Assembly: GCF_024343675.1 (NCBI RefSeq) | Contig: NZ_RJUD01000104.1 | Coordinates: 62,001-126,000 of the forward strand | From: Lacihabitans sp. CS3-21 | GTDB lineage: Bacteria > Bacteroidota > Bacteroidia > Cytophagales > Spirosomataceae | Direction: 5' to 3' | DNA length: 64,000 nucleotides | Part shown: positions 8,822 to 17,737 of the stretch, in pieces | Numbering within the stretch: position 1 is the first letter of the stretch | Layout of the letters: each line of letters begins with the position of its first letter | Position numbers and translations under genes: made by a program | The notes under the pieces: model-generated | Seen by the model: only the letters and a program-made list of their open reading frames with translations | What the model was told of the DNA's origin: nothing | Database searches by the model: none

Positions 8822-10279
8822 TCATTTAAAATTGAAAACTTCTGATGTTTCTAATTTTTCTGGAAAAACAAGCTCTGTTAATACTTTTTCGCCAGAATTA
8901 ACATAGACTTCCACAACAGATTTATCAACCAAAATATCTAAGTATAACTTATTGTTTTTTGGAGAGACTTTTACTGATTCAATACTTGAAAATCGTTTGT
9001 TAAAATCCACTTTGCCAGATTTTGTTCGGTCTAATGTGAGCAAATTGGATGAAATGTCGTAGCTCAAAAGCAAGTATTGATTATCGTACTTCAACATTTT
9101 TAAGTCAAAACCTTGTGAAGTGTTTAGATCAATTTCCAAATTTAATCTGTAAGAATTTTGAGTTTTTTCTCCAAATTTTGAATTTAGCACATATTTTTTG
9201 GACAGAGTTAAAGTTTCTGTTTTGATTTTTGAGTTAATAATAGGTTGCTGCTTTAGTTTAAACCCAGAGCCTGAATTATACAATGCTAGTTTTCTGGCGA
9301 CCGAAAAACCACCTCGATATCCATCATTCGCTGGTATGTCATTGGCGTATTCCCAGTCGTTGGTCCAGCCGATAATTATTGGATTTTTCTGCGTTTTGGG
9401 TAAATTATAGAAAGGAATAGCGGCATAAAAATCCTTTCCTTCGTCTAAATAATATACATCGTTTTGTTTTTGAGATTTGAAATTTTTGCCGTCAAAATCT
9501 CCAACAAAATATTGCATGGCCAAATACCCAGCTTGTCGGTGTCCGCTGGAGAGCATCAACACCCATTTGGATAAATTAGTGTTCTCCACTGGTACCCTTA
9601 CAAGCGAGGGACATTCCCAGATTTTGGTCGTGTCGCCTTGCTTGCCAAATTCACTCATAAAAGTCCATTTTTTCAAATCCTTAGAAGAATAAAACTGGAC
9701 TATATATTCCAAAGGTTTTACCACGCTCATTATCCATTTGTTCTCTGAGGGAAACCAAATTACATTTGGGTCTCTGAAATTCGTGAGTCCAATATCCAAG
9801 ACTGGATTTTTGTCAAAGTATTTCCAAGTGCGGCCTTTGTCAGAACTATAAGCAAGGCTTTGATGCTGAGCCAAATCTTGTCCAGGTTTAGATACATGTG
9901 AGGTAAAAATTGCCACCAAGCCTTTCTTAAATCCTTTGGCAAAAAATCCTGAGGTATTAAAACTATCCACCACCACACATCCCGAAAATATCATGGTAGT
10001 ACTTCCGTCAAGGTTTTGAATTTCAGGTAATGCGAGCGGCAACGTTTCCCATTTTTGCAAATCTTTGCTCACAGCATGGCCCCAACTCATGTGTCCCCAT
10101 TTATCACCAAATGGATTGTATTGATAAAATAAATGGTATTCGCCGTCGAGAAAAACCAATCCATTCGGGTCATTCACCCAGTTATTGGGTGGGGTATAGT
10201 GATAGTTTGGACGGAGAGATTGGGCAGCTGAGTTTGTAAATGTCATGGCCAATACTAAACTTATTAGGAGGTTTTTCAT
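8822..10279 (-). CDS. Glycoside hydrolase family 32 (levanase/fructanase/invertase type)
   Basis: An exported beta-fructosidase of 485 residues, with a signal peptide (residues 1-19, MKNLLISLVLAMTFTNSAA). The five-bladed propeller carries the three acidic motifs of GH32: WVNDPNG with nucleophile Asp near residue 37, FRDP near 169 and WECPS with acid/base Glu near 222. A C-terminal beta-sandwich (about 350-485) completes the family architecture. It should release fructose from sucrose, inulin or levan outside the cytoplasm; the exact substrate cannot be read. It follows pfkB by 27 bases on the same strand, so fructose release and sugar-phosphate metabolism are probably co-expressed. No SusC/SusD pair accompanies it. 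Confidence 0.93.
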   Translation of the reverse strand: MKNLLISLVLAMTFTNSAAQSLRPNYHYTPPNNWVNDPNGLVFLDGEYHLFYQYNPFGDKWGHMSWGHAVSKDLQKWETLPLALPEIQNLDGSTTMIFSGCVVVDSFNTSGFFAKGFKKGLVAIFTSHVSKPGQDLAQHQSLAYSSDKGRTWKYFDKNPVLDIGLTNFRDPNVIWFPSENKWIMSVVKPLEYIVQFYSSKDLKKWTFMSEFGKQGDTTKIWECPSLVRVPVENTNLSKWVLMLSSGHRQAGYLAMQYFVGDFDGKNFKSQKQNDVYYLDEGKDFYAAIPFYNLPKTQKNPIIIGWTNDWEYANDIPANDGYRGGFSVARKLALYNSGSGFKLKQQPIINSKIKTETLTLSKKYVLNSKFGEKTQNSYRLNLEIDLNTSQGFDLKMLKYDNQYLLLSYDISSNLLTLDRTKSGKVDFNKRFSSIESVKVSPKNNKLYLDILVDKSVVEVYVNSGEKVLTELVFPEKLETSEVFNFK

Positions 10280-10306
10280 CTAGTTTTATGTCTTTAAATA
10301 TTCAAA

Positions 10307-11224
10307 TTATAGGGAATCAAATAATCTTTCAGCATCATCTTTTTTAAACAACTGCGTTCCCTCATTCATAGTAGCAGCTGAACCACAAGCCACGCCCCAT
10401 TTAAGAACATCTTCGAGGGGTAAACTTTGGCTTAAAGCCCACACCATGCCGCCTACCATGCTGTCGCCTGCACCTACGGTACTTTTCTTTTCTACTTTGG
10501 GTGCTGCTACAAAGTGTGTTCTGCCTTTATTATAAAGCATAGCTCCGTCTGGCCCCATGGAAACTACCACAATTTCACAATCGTACTTATCTATCAAAGT
10601 TTTGGCCGCATGCTCTACTTGATTAGGCTCTATTTTTTCCAATCCTAGTAGTTTTGCTAATTCTTTGTGGTTGGGTTTTATTAAGTGCGTTCCATTCTCT
10701 AGTGCCTGTTTCAATGCATCGCCTGAAGTATCTACTACGATTTTGGGTTTCTTTTCTCCAAATACTTCAGAAATCCGCTTAAAGATTAGGGAGGACAGAT
10801 TCTCTGGCAAGCTTCCGCTCACCACCAATATTTCAGGGTTATAATATTTAACTTTCTCTAAGATATTCTCAAACTCTTCAACTGTCAATTCAGGACTGGG
10901 CATTCCGAACCGATATTGGGCGTTTGTTGTGATATCTACTGCAATAAAATTTTCTCTAGTCCAAGCTTTTGATTCTATTGTTTCTAATGTAACGCTTTCT
11001 TTTTTTATTAAAGATTTCAATAAATCGCCAATAGGTCCGCCCACAGGAAAAAACGCGGTAGATTCACCTCCCAATCGTTTTATGGCCTTAGAAACATTGA
11101 TTCCACCACCTCCAGCATCATAAATTGGTTGCTCGCATCTGATTTTGTGTTCTGCCACTAATCCTTCAAACTTTGTGTTTTTATCTACTGCAGGGTTTAA
11201 GGTGAGTGTTGCTATTTTGGTCAT
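10307..11224 (-). CDS. pfkB: 6-phosphofructokinase of the PfkB (ribokinase) family
   Basis: A 305-residue sugar-phosphate kinase that closely follows the layout of E. coli PfkB (6-phosphofructokinase II): TLTLNPAVDK at the start, GGGGINVSKAIKRLGG near residue 40, SKAWTRENF, a long KPNHKEL segment in the middle, and the catalytic anion hole and base in STVGAGDSMVGGM near residue 245. 1-Phosphofructokinases of the same family are the alternative. The reading frame extends 30 bases further 5', but that part overlaps the fabI terminator T-run, so the ATG at 11224 is chosen. It heads the operon with the GH32 gene and would feed released hexose into glycolysis. Confidence 0.9.
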   Translation of the reverse strand: MTKIATLTLNPAVDKNTKFEGLVAEHKIRCEQPIYDAGGGGINVSKAIKRLGGESTAFFPVGGPIGDLLKSLIKKESVTLETIESKAWTRENFIAVDITTNAQYRFGMPSPELTVEEFENILEKVKYYNPEILVVSGSLPENLSSLIFKRISEVFGEKKPKIVVDTSGDALKQALENGTHLIKPNHKELAKLLGLEKIEPNQVEHAAKTLIDKYDCEIVVVSMGPDGAMLYNKGRTHFVAAPKVEKKSTVGAGDSMVGGMVWALSQSLPLEDVLKWGVACGSAATMNEGTQLFKKDDAERLFDSL

Positions 11225-11242
11225 TGTATTTCTTTTTAAAAC

Positions 11243-11272
11243 AAAAAAAAACACCTGAGGAGGTCAGGTGTT
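11243..11272 (-). terminator. Rho-independent terminator of fabI
   Basis: AACACCTGA (11250-11258) pairs perfectly with TCAGGTGTT (11264-11272) across a five-base loop; on the minus strand it is followed by a run of eight T. It lies 30 bases after the fabI stop, inside the leader region of pfkB. Confidence 0.85.
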
Positions 11273-11280
11273 CAAATATA
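11273..11280 (-). promoter_or_regulatory. Candidate -7 element (TATATTTG) of the pfkB-GH32 operon
   Basis: Read on the minus strand this matches TAnnTTTG. It lies between the fabI stop and the fabI terminator hairpin, so a transcript from it would begin at or inside the hairpin, about 45 bases before the pfkB ATG. Confidence 0.45.
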
Positions 11281-11301
11281 ACAACAAAAAATTGTTCTTT
11301 C

Positions 11302-12120
11302 TTATTCGGCGGGCTTTATCATTTCCAACAATTCAGCAGATACCCCAGTCATAGAGTAACCACCATCGTGGAAAAGATTCTGCATAGTCACCATTTTTGT
11401 GAAGTCAGAAAATAATGTCAAAACATAATCCGCACAAGCATCAGCCGAAGCATTACCCAATGGAGACATTTTCTCAGCGAATTCATAGAATGAGTCAAAT
11501 CCAGCAATTCCACCACCTGCACGTGTTTTAGTTGGCGACTGCGATACTGTATTTACTCTCACATTCTTCAACTTTCCGTATCTGTAGCCATAGCTTCTTG
11601 CTATCGACTCCAACATAGCCTTGGCATCTGCCATATCGCTATAAAAAGAGAAAGTTCTCTGAGCTGCCATATAGGTCAAAGCTACTACTGAACCCCACTC
11701 ATTGATGGCATCCATCTTTTCGGCAGTTTGCAAAAATTTATGAAAAGACATCGCCGAAATATCTACACTTTGTTTGTAATAGTCATAATTTAAGTCACCG
11801 TAAGCTCTGCCTTTACGTACGTTTGGTGACATGCCTATGGAGTGCAAAACGAAATCAACTTTACCTCCCAAAACGTCCATTGACTTAGCATAAAGATTCT
11901 CGATATCTTCCACGCTTGTAGCATCTGCTGGGATTATTTCTGCCTCACAAATTTCTGCCAATTTGTTTATTTCACCCATTCTCATAGCAATAGGTGCGTT
12001 TGTGAGTGTAAATATTGCTCCTTCTTCTTTAGCTTTTAATGCCACTTTCCATGCGATAGAATTTTCGTCTAAAGCACCTGATATGATACCTTTCTTACCT
12101 TTAAGTAATCCGTATGCCAT
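11302..12120 (-). CDS. fabI: Enoyl-[acyl-carrier-protein] reductase (NADH) FabI
   Basis: Last reductive step of each fatty-acid elongation cycle. The 272-residue SDR protein starts MAYGLLKGKKGIISGALDEN; its NAD-binding GALDENSIAW near residues 14-23 is the FabI variant of the Rossmann motif. The catalytic Tyr-x6-Lys is in FYSDMADAKAMLE near residues 155-165, and SQSPTKTRAGGGI forms the substrate loop. The open frame has 15 further codons 5' from a different Met, but the ATG at 12120 gives the standard N-terminus and a TAATTTTG -7 element lies 42 bases upstream. Monocistronic, with its own terminator. Target of triclosan-type inhibitors. Confidence 0.96.
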   Translation of the reverse strand: MAYGLLKGKKGIISGALDENSIAWKVALKAKEEGAIFTLTNAPIAMRMGEINKLAEICEAEIIPADATSVEDIENLYAKSMDVLGGKVDFVLHSIGMSPNVRKGRAYGDLNYDYYKQSVDISAMSFHKFLQTAEKMDAINEWGSVVALTYMAAQRTFSFYSDMADAKAMLESIARSYGYRYGKLKNVRVNTVSQSPTKTRAGGGIAGFDSFYEFAEKMSPLGNASADACADYVLTLFSDFTKMVTMQNLFHDGGYSMTGVSAELLEMIKPAE

Positions 12121-12162
12121 AATATTGGTTAGTTTTCGGTTTATTTTTTTGAATAATATTCG

Positions 12163-12170
12163 CAAAATTA
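12163..12170 (-). promoter_or_regulatory. Candidate -7 element (TAATTTTG) of fabI
   Basis: Minus-strand TAnnTTTG match 42 bases upstream of the fabI ATG at 12120. Confidence 0.45.
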
Positions 12171-12307
12171 AGATATTTTTTTGATTTGCTTACTAATAAA
12201 TACTGTAAACCAATAATCCGTGGGCATTGTGGATATGTTTCAGAAGGTTTTTTTTGTCTTCAACTACCAATCCATTACATTTGATTCCCTTTTTTGAAAT
12301 TGTACTA

Positions 12308-15238
12308 ATGATTGTATCGCCAACAGAGCCTTTTAAAATTATATATAGTCTTTATGAACACGAGTACCTCGGTTTTCTGTTAGAATCGTACGTGGTGCAG
12401 CTCAATGCACGAGGAGAAGTAACTTTTCAAACACAGAACATTTCATCAAAAAATATTTCTGATTTTGCGATTGGCCTTGAAGAAGACGATTTTGAATTGG
12501 TTAAACTTACTGATAGTATTCAGCAAGATGTGATTTTGAAGAAATTCAATACCAAAAAAATATCAGCGGAAGATTTTTTCAAGAAGACATTTCATCCAGA
12601 AAAGGGCGATAAATTATTGCGAGATTCCATCTTTTCGTATCTTGAAAACTATAAAAAAGAGATATTTTCTCGAATAAAGAAGAAGCATCTTTTCGTGATG
12701 GGAAGCGATGGTGTGGCTACATGGAAGGAAATAGAAATCATGAAAGAACCCGCCAAGGCGTATTTTCATTTTGACAGACAAGAAGACCAAACGGTGTATT
12801 ATCCGATCATTAAATGTGGTGAAGAAAAGGTAAGGTTTCAGTTTAAAAATGCCTATATCATCAACGACTTACCAGCGTGCATGTTGATAGACACCAAGCT
12901 TTATATTTTTGATAATTTTGCTGATGGTAGAAAATTAAAACCTTTTCTGAATAAGCCCAATATCATTATTCCAAAAAAAATAGAAGATACTTATTATCAG
13001 AAATTTATAGTGCCCTTGGTGGCCAACTTTAATGTCTTTGCTAAGGGTTTTGAGATTGTTCAGGAAAAACAGGAAGTGAAGGCTCAATTATTGGTTTCTG
13101 AAATAAAATCTCAGAAAATAGTAGCCAATTTGTTTGACAAAAATAGCCATTCTAATAATGATGAGGAAAGTAAATTTTACCTTGAACTTTCGTTCCAATA
13201 TGGCAAATACAACTTTAAATACGACAACTTTAGTGCTCCTGCTTATGTTTTTCTAGAGAAAAAAGAAGAGTCTTGGATTTTTCATAAAATCAAAAAGAAC
13301 TTAGAAAAAGAAAAGGAAATAATACTTTTCATTAAAAACTTAAATCTTGATTTAAGAAATGGAAGAATAGCCAAACCAAAAAGTGAGGCTATCGAGTGGA
13401 TCCAGAAAAACGCAATAAATCTTCAAGAATCTGAGATTGAAATTAAGCAGAATACAGAGAATGCCGTGAAATATTTCTTGGGCTATTCAAAACTCGAAAT
13501 CCAAATTGAGGAAAACCGGGATTGGTTTGATATAAAAGCTTTGGTGCAGTTTGGCGAGTACAAAATTCCGTTTGTAAAACTCCGAAATTATATTCTTAAC
13601 AACATAAGGGAGTTTGAGTTGCCCAACGGACAAATGGCGATGATACCTACAGAATGGTTTAATAAGTACTCTGAATTGTTTGAAAATCTGGAAGTTGAAG
13701 ATGAAGGACAGGGTCGCCTAAAAAAACACCATGTTGGTATTATAAACTATTTGGAAGAAGACGGCTTGGCCGTAACGGTGATGAATCGAAAACTGCAAGG
13801 CCTTAAAAACTTTGAAGAAATAGAAGAAATAGAACTTCCGAAACACTTTAAGGGCAGTCTAAGGCCTTATCAGAGAGCTGGTTATGACTGGTTGCATTTC
13901 TTGAAAAACTTCAAGTTTGGTGGGTGTTTGGCCGACGACATGGGCCTTGGAAAAACAGTTACTACACTTGCTTTTTTACAAAAAATAAAGGAGGATAAGC
14001 CCGAAAGTCCGAGTATTCTGGTAATGCCGACCTCGCTGATTTATAATTGGCAAAAAGAAGCCAGTAAGTTTACTCCCAAAATGAAAATCTTGATTCATTT
14101 TGGGCAAAATAGACACAAGGATGCTGGAGCTTTCAAGTTTTATGACCTTATTATTTGTTCATATGGTGTGCTAAGATTGGATATTGATTTCCTGAAAAAT
14201 TATAGATTTAACTATGCCATCTTGGATGAATCTCAAGCCATAAAAAACCCTAGTTCTTTGATTTTCAGGTCTGTTATACAGCTGAATACTGAAAATAGAC
14301 TTATTTTGACTGGTACTCCGCTTGAAAATAGCACCATGGATTTGTGGTCGCAGATGAGTTTTATCAATCCAGGATTGTTGGGATCCATGTCTTATTTTAG
14401 AGATAATTTTCAGAATCTGATAGAAAAACAAAAAGATGAAGAAACGCTTCAAAAGCTATTTGCAAGAATAAAACCATTTATGCTTCGTAGGCATAAAAAA
14501 CAAGTAGCCAAAGATTTACCTGAGAAAATAGAGACTATTCAATACTGCCAAATGTCTGAAGAGCAGGAGAAAATTTATGAGGAAACCAAGGCCTTTATTC
14601 GTAATCAACTCTTGAGCGAAGTGGGAACTGGTGGCATTAAGAAATCGAGCATTTTGGTGTTACAAGGCCTTACAAAACTCCGTCAATTGGCCAATAACCC
14701 TTTGATGGTAGACGAGCATTATACGGGTGATTCGGGCAAAGATCGAGACGTGATGCACAAGTTATTAGACGTAGTAAAAGAAGGCTATAAAACGTTGGTA
14801 TTTAGTCAGTTTGTAAAACATCTTTCGTTAATAGCAAAAAAGTTGGATCAGCAAAATATACCATATTTGTATCTCGATGGTTCCACAAAAAATCGTATGG
14901 AGTTGGTGGAGAAATTCCAAAACGAAGAGCGTGAGAAAGTGTTTTTGATATCGCTAAAAGCGGGAGGAGTTGGTCTAAACCTTACCGCTGCCGAATATGT
15001 GTTTATGCTAGACCCATGGTGGAACCCAGCCATAGAAGCCCAAGCAGTGGACAGAGCCCACCGAATTGGTCAGACAAACACTGTTTTTAGTTATAAATTT
15101 ATCACAAAAAATACCGTAGAAGAGAAAATTCTGGATTTGCAAAATACAAAAAAACAACTCTTTAACGACCTCATAACGGCTGAAGAAGGATTTATGAAGT
15201 CACTTTCAGAAAAAGATATTCTTTCTCTATTGGAGTAA
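12308..15238 (+). CDS. SNF2/Rad54-family DEAD-box-like helicase
   Basis: A large Swi2/Snf2 ATPase of 976 residues from the ATG at 12308; the frame is open from a TTG at 12227, but MIVSPTEPFKIIYSL is the likelier N-terminus. About 530 N-terminal residues show no recognised motif. The ATPase core follows: motif I DDMGLGKT near residue 545, motif Ia/Ib MPTSLIYNWQKE, motif II DESQ near 640 (a DEAH variant usual for bacterial SNF2 proteins), motif III LTGTPLEN, and lobe 2 with LVFSQFVKHL, SLKAGGVGLNLTAA and QAVDRAHRIGQ. It probably translocates on double-stranded DNA and remodels protein-DNA complexes, for example around RNA polymerase as RapA does. No restriction or defence genes adjoin it. Confidence 0.93.
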   Translation: MIVSPTEPFKIIYSLYEHEYLGFLLESYVVQLNARGEVTFQTQNISSKNISDFAIGLEEDDFELVKLTDSIQQDVILKKFNTKKISAEDFFKKTFHPEKGDKLLRDSIFSYLENYKKEIFSRIKKKHLFVMGSDGVATWKEIEIMKEPAKAYFHFDRQEDQTVYYPIIKCGEEKVRFQFKNAYIINDLPACMLIDTKLYIFDNFADGRKLKPFLNKPNIIIPKKIEDTYYQKFIVPLVANFNVFAKGFEIVQEKQEVKAQLLVSEIKSQKIVANLFDKNSHSNNDEESKFYLELSFQYGKYNFKYDNFSAPAYVFLEKKEESWIFHKIKKNLEKEKEIILFIKNLNLDLRNGRIAKPKSEAIEWIQKNAINLQESEIEIKQNTENAVKYFLGYSKLEIQIEENRDWFDIKALVQFGEYKIPFVKLRNYILNNIREFELPNGQMAMIPTEWFNKYSELFENLEVEDEGQGRLKKHHVGIINYLEEDGLAVTVMNRKLQGLKNFEEIEEIELPKHFKGSLRPYQRAGYDWLHFLKNFKFGGCLADDMGLGKTVTTLAFLQKIKEDKPESPSILVMPTSLIYNWQKEASKFTPKMKILIHFGQNRHKDAGAFKFYDLIICSYGVLRLDIDFLKNYRFNYAILDESQAIKNPSSLIFRSVIQLNTENRLILTGTPLENSTMDLWSQMSFINPGLLGSMSYFRDNFQNLIEKQKDEETLQKLFARIKPFMLRRHKKQVAKDLPEKIETIQYCQMSEEQEKIYEETKAFIRNQLLSEVGTGGIKKSSILVLQGLTKLRQLANNPLMVDEHYTGDSGKDRDVMHKLLDVVKEGYKTLVFSQFVKHLSLIAKKLDQQNIPYLYLDGSTKNRMELVEKFQNEEREKVFLISLKAGGVGLNLTAAEYVFMLDPWWNPAIEAQAVDRAHRIGQTNTVFSYKFITKNTVEEKILDLQNTKKQLFNDLITAEEGFMKSLSEKDILSLLE

Positions 15239-15249
15239 AAACATTTCGC

Positions 15250-16500
15250 TCAAATCAAAAACTCAAATAGATCAGGTTTGTCGTTGATGTAGGTAAACTG
15301 CACATTAGATTTTTCAAGACGCTCGATGAGTGCAGGGAATTCCTCTTGCTTCGACAACTCAATCCCAACCAAGGCTGGCCCTCTTTCCCTTGAGGTTTTC
15401 TTTGAATACTCAAAAAAAACGATGTCGACAGTCGGTCCCAAAACAAATTCCAAGAATTCTTTCATTGCCCCTGATCTTTGCAAAAACTTTATAATAAAAT
15501 AGTGCTTTAAGCCCTCAAAAAGCAAAGAACGTTCTTTTATCTCTTCCGTGCGGGTAATGTCGTTATTGCCTCCACCGATTATACAAACTACGTTTTTGCC
15601 TTTTATTTTGTCTTTTATAATATCTAAAGCTGACACACTCAAAGCACCTGCTGGCTCAGCTACTATGGCTTCTTCGTTGTAAAGCTGCAAAATCGTTGAG
15701 CAAACTTTGCCTTCGGGAATGAGCAATATTTCGTCCAGTTTATCTTTTACGATTTCATAAGTCAAGGCACCTGCTTTTTTTACAGCAGCTCCGTCGACAA
15801 ACTTATCTATATGCTCTAGTGGCGTTACTTTTCCATTGTCTATTGAAACCTTCATTGTTGGAGAACCAAGAGGCTCAACACCAATAAGTTTGGTTTTTGG
15901 ACTTAAATTCTTGAAAACCGTACTTACGCCTGCAGCTAAGCCACCACCTCCAATCGCAAAAAGTAGGTAATCGATTTTAAAATCAGCGTCTTTAAATATT
16001 TCTAATCCTACTGTGCCTTGGCCTTCTATTACTTGCAAATCGTCAAATGGATGAACAAAAATTCCGCCGTTTTCTTTGACATATATTTGAGCAGCATCGA
16101 ACGAATCATCATAAGTATCACCTGTAAGTATCACCTCAACCCATTCCTTTCCAAACATTTTTACTTGCTTGATTTTTTGAGCCGGAGTAGTTGTTGGCAT
16201 AAAAATATTACCCTTTACACCCATTTTTCTACAGGCATAGGCCACCCCTTGAGCGTGATTTCCAGCACTCGCACACACCACGCCTTTGGCCAAGTCTTCC
16301 GCTGACATGGATGCCATTTTGTTATATGCCCCTCTTATTTTGTACGACCGCACCACTTGCAAATCTTCCCTTTTGAGATAAATATTGGCTTGATATCTTT
16401 CCGAGAGGTTTTGATTAAACATCAAGGGGGTTTTTAAGGCCACATTTTTAAGTCTTGAAGCCGCTGCGTATATGTTTTCTAGTTCTATGCCATTGTTCAT
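15250..16500 (-). CDS. ilvA: Threonine dehydratase (IlvA) with C-terminal regulatory domain
   Basis: Converts threonine to 2-oxobutanoate, the first step of isoleucine synthesis. From the ATG at 16500 it has 416 residues; a TTG at 16536 would add 12. The PLP lysine is in RSYKIRGAYN (Lys near 54), the phosphate loop is the glycine-rich FAIGGGGLAAG near residue 180, and the Asn/Ser ring contacts follow. The last ~90 residues form one ACT-like regulatory domain (FIIKFLQRSGAMKEFLEFVLGP), as in the short single-ACT IlvA type, so isoleucine feedback is plausible. It is convergent with the SNF2 gene, only 11 bases between stops, and isolated from other ilv genes. Confidence 0.93.
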   Translation of the reverse strand: MNNGIELENIYAAASRLKNVALKTPLMFNQNLSERYQANIYLKREDLQVVRSYKIRGAYNKMASMSAEDLAKGVVCASAGNHAQGVAYACRKMGVKGNIFMPTTTPAQKIKQVKMFGKEWVEVILTGDTYDDSFDAAQIYVKENGGIFVHPFDDLQVIEGQGTVGLEIFKDADFKIDYLLFAIGGGGLAAGVSTVFKNLSPKTKLIGVEPLGSPTMKVSIDNGKVTPLEHIDKFVDGAAVKKAGALTYEIVKDKLDEILLIPEGKVCSTILQLYNEEAIVAEPAGALSVSALDIIKDKIKGKNVVCIIGGGNNDITRTEEIKERSLLFEGLKHYFIIKFLQRSGAMKEFLEFVLGPTVDIVFFEYSKKTSRERGPALVGIELSKQEEFPALIERLEKSNVQFTYINDKPDLFEFLI

Positions 16501-16635
16501 GGTTGGCGTTGGTCTGTTTGATAAAATATTTGACAAACCTACAAAATTTATGATTCTCTAATTTTTTTTTCAAATAAATTACCGTGCAACCTTTAACTCA
16601 AAAATGCATCTTTCAAGAAAAACTAAATTATAAAT

Positions 16636-17655
16636 ATGAAAAAGTATCACATTATCATTTTCTTGAGCTTGGCCATAAGCTTTTGTATGGCACAAACCAA
16701 AGAGCCTTTTGCAGTTAAGAAATTCACAGGCGTAAACATTCAAAGCGTTAAAGTAAATACTTCTGGTGGTGGTATTAAAGTATTCGGAACAGCCAGTAAA
16801 GACGCTGAGGTTAAGGTGTTTATTAATACCAACAATTGGAACAAAACCGCTTCTAAAAGTGAAATTGAGGAAGAACTGAAAAACTATATTCTCGAAATGG
16901 AATACAAAGACGGTTCAATAGTTTGTCTTGCAAAACCGAAAGATCCTGAAATGAAAAGACAAAAACTTTCTATTGGTTTTGAGGTTTATTCACCATCGAA
17001 AATTGATGTCAATTTGGCTACAGCAGGTGGCGGAATAACGCTGGATAATCTTGAAGGAGACTTAAATTTCAGAACCAGTGGTGGTGGAATTACGGTTTCG
17101 AAACTTAAAGGAAAAGTAGATGGAAAAACTAGCGGAGGAGGAATAAAAATGCAAGAATGTGATGGATTGATAAGCATGAAAACCAGCGGTGGCGGAATTA
17201 CGGCAAAAAGCTCAAAAGGAAATATCAACCTGTCAACTTCGGGTGGTGGAATTGAACTTAGCCAACTAAAAGGAACTATAAAGGCTCACACAAGTGGTGG
17301 AGGCATAAAATCAGATGAAATTAAAGGTAGCTTAGATGTATCTACTTCAGGTGGAAGTATAGATTTGAACCAAATAAGTGGCGATGTAGTAGCCAGAACA
17401 TCAGGTGGCGGAATAGATGCTGACATCGTAAAATTGGGTAAGGTGTTAAATTTAAGTACCAGTGCGGGTAATATTCATGCCAATATTCCTTTTTCTGAAG
17501 GCATGGATTTAGATATTAGAGGCAACAGAATAAAAAGTGACAAACTTTCCAAAGTGTCTTCAAACTTAGACTCAGGAAGAGTTAAAGGTAAAGTGAATGG
17601 CGGTGGAACTGAGGTAACAATGTCAGCTTCTTCAGGAACAATTTTTGTGGAGTAA
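16636..17655 (+). CDS. Exported DUF4097-type beta-strand repeat protein
   Basis: 339 residues with a signal peptide (residues 1-19, ending FCMA-Q). From about residue 40 to 285 it is built of repeats of roughly 18-20 residues around the motif T-S-G-G-G-I (about nine clear copies, then degenerate ones such as STSAGNI). Such repeats form a right-handed beta-solenoid and are known in DUF4097/DUF4098 'adhesin-like' proteins. No lipobox and no membrane helix besides the signal peptide are seen, so it is probably periplasmic or surface exposed. No partner gene gives its task. Convergent with the TonB receptor, with a long inverted repeat between. Confidence 0.8.
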   Translation: MKKYHIIIFLSLAISFCMAQTKEPFAVKKFTGVNIQSVKVNTSGGGIKVFGTASKDAEVKVFINTNNWNKTASKSEIEEELKNYILEMEYKDGSIVCLAKPKDPEMKRQKLSIGFEVYSPSKIDVNLATAGGGITLDNLEGDLNFRTSGGGITVSKLKGKVDGKTSGGGIKMQECDGLISMKTSGGGITAKSSKGNINLSTSGGGIELSQLKGTIKAHTSGGGIKSDEIKGSLDVSTSGGSIDLNQISGDVVARTSGGGIDADIVKLGKVLNLSTSAGNIHANIPFSEGMDLDIRGNRIKSDKLSKVSSNLDSGRVKGKVNGGGTEVTMSASSGTIFVE

Positions 17656-17668
17656 TTAATGAAGATTT

Positions 17669-17733
17669 ATTGCGTCCTGAAATGATGATAAAAGGTTTTT
17701 AATTCCTAAAAACACATTATTTCAGGACGTAAT
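17669..17733. terminator. Long inverted repeat between convergent genes
   Basis: Arms of 19 bases (17669-17687 and 17715-17733) pair throughout, with two G-U pairs, around a loop that itself contains a 7-base-pair stem (GTTTTTA/TAAAAAC). The element sits between two convergent stops and ends five bases from the receptor stop. It may be a bidirectional terminator or a relic of a small palindromic repeat element. Confidence 0.55.
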
Positions 17734-17737
17734 TTAT

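Noticed and set aside
12308-15238. Defence island core around the SNF2 helicase
   Set aside because: Neighbours are fabI and ilvA, with no nuclease, methylase or DISARM/other defence genes; the protein looks like a general chromatin/RNAP remodeller.
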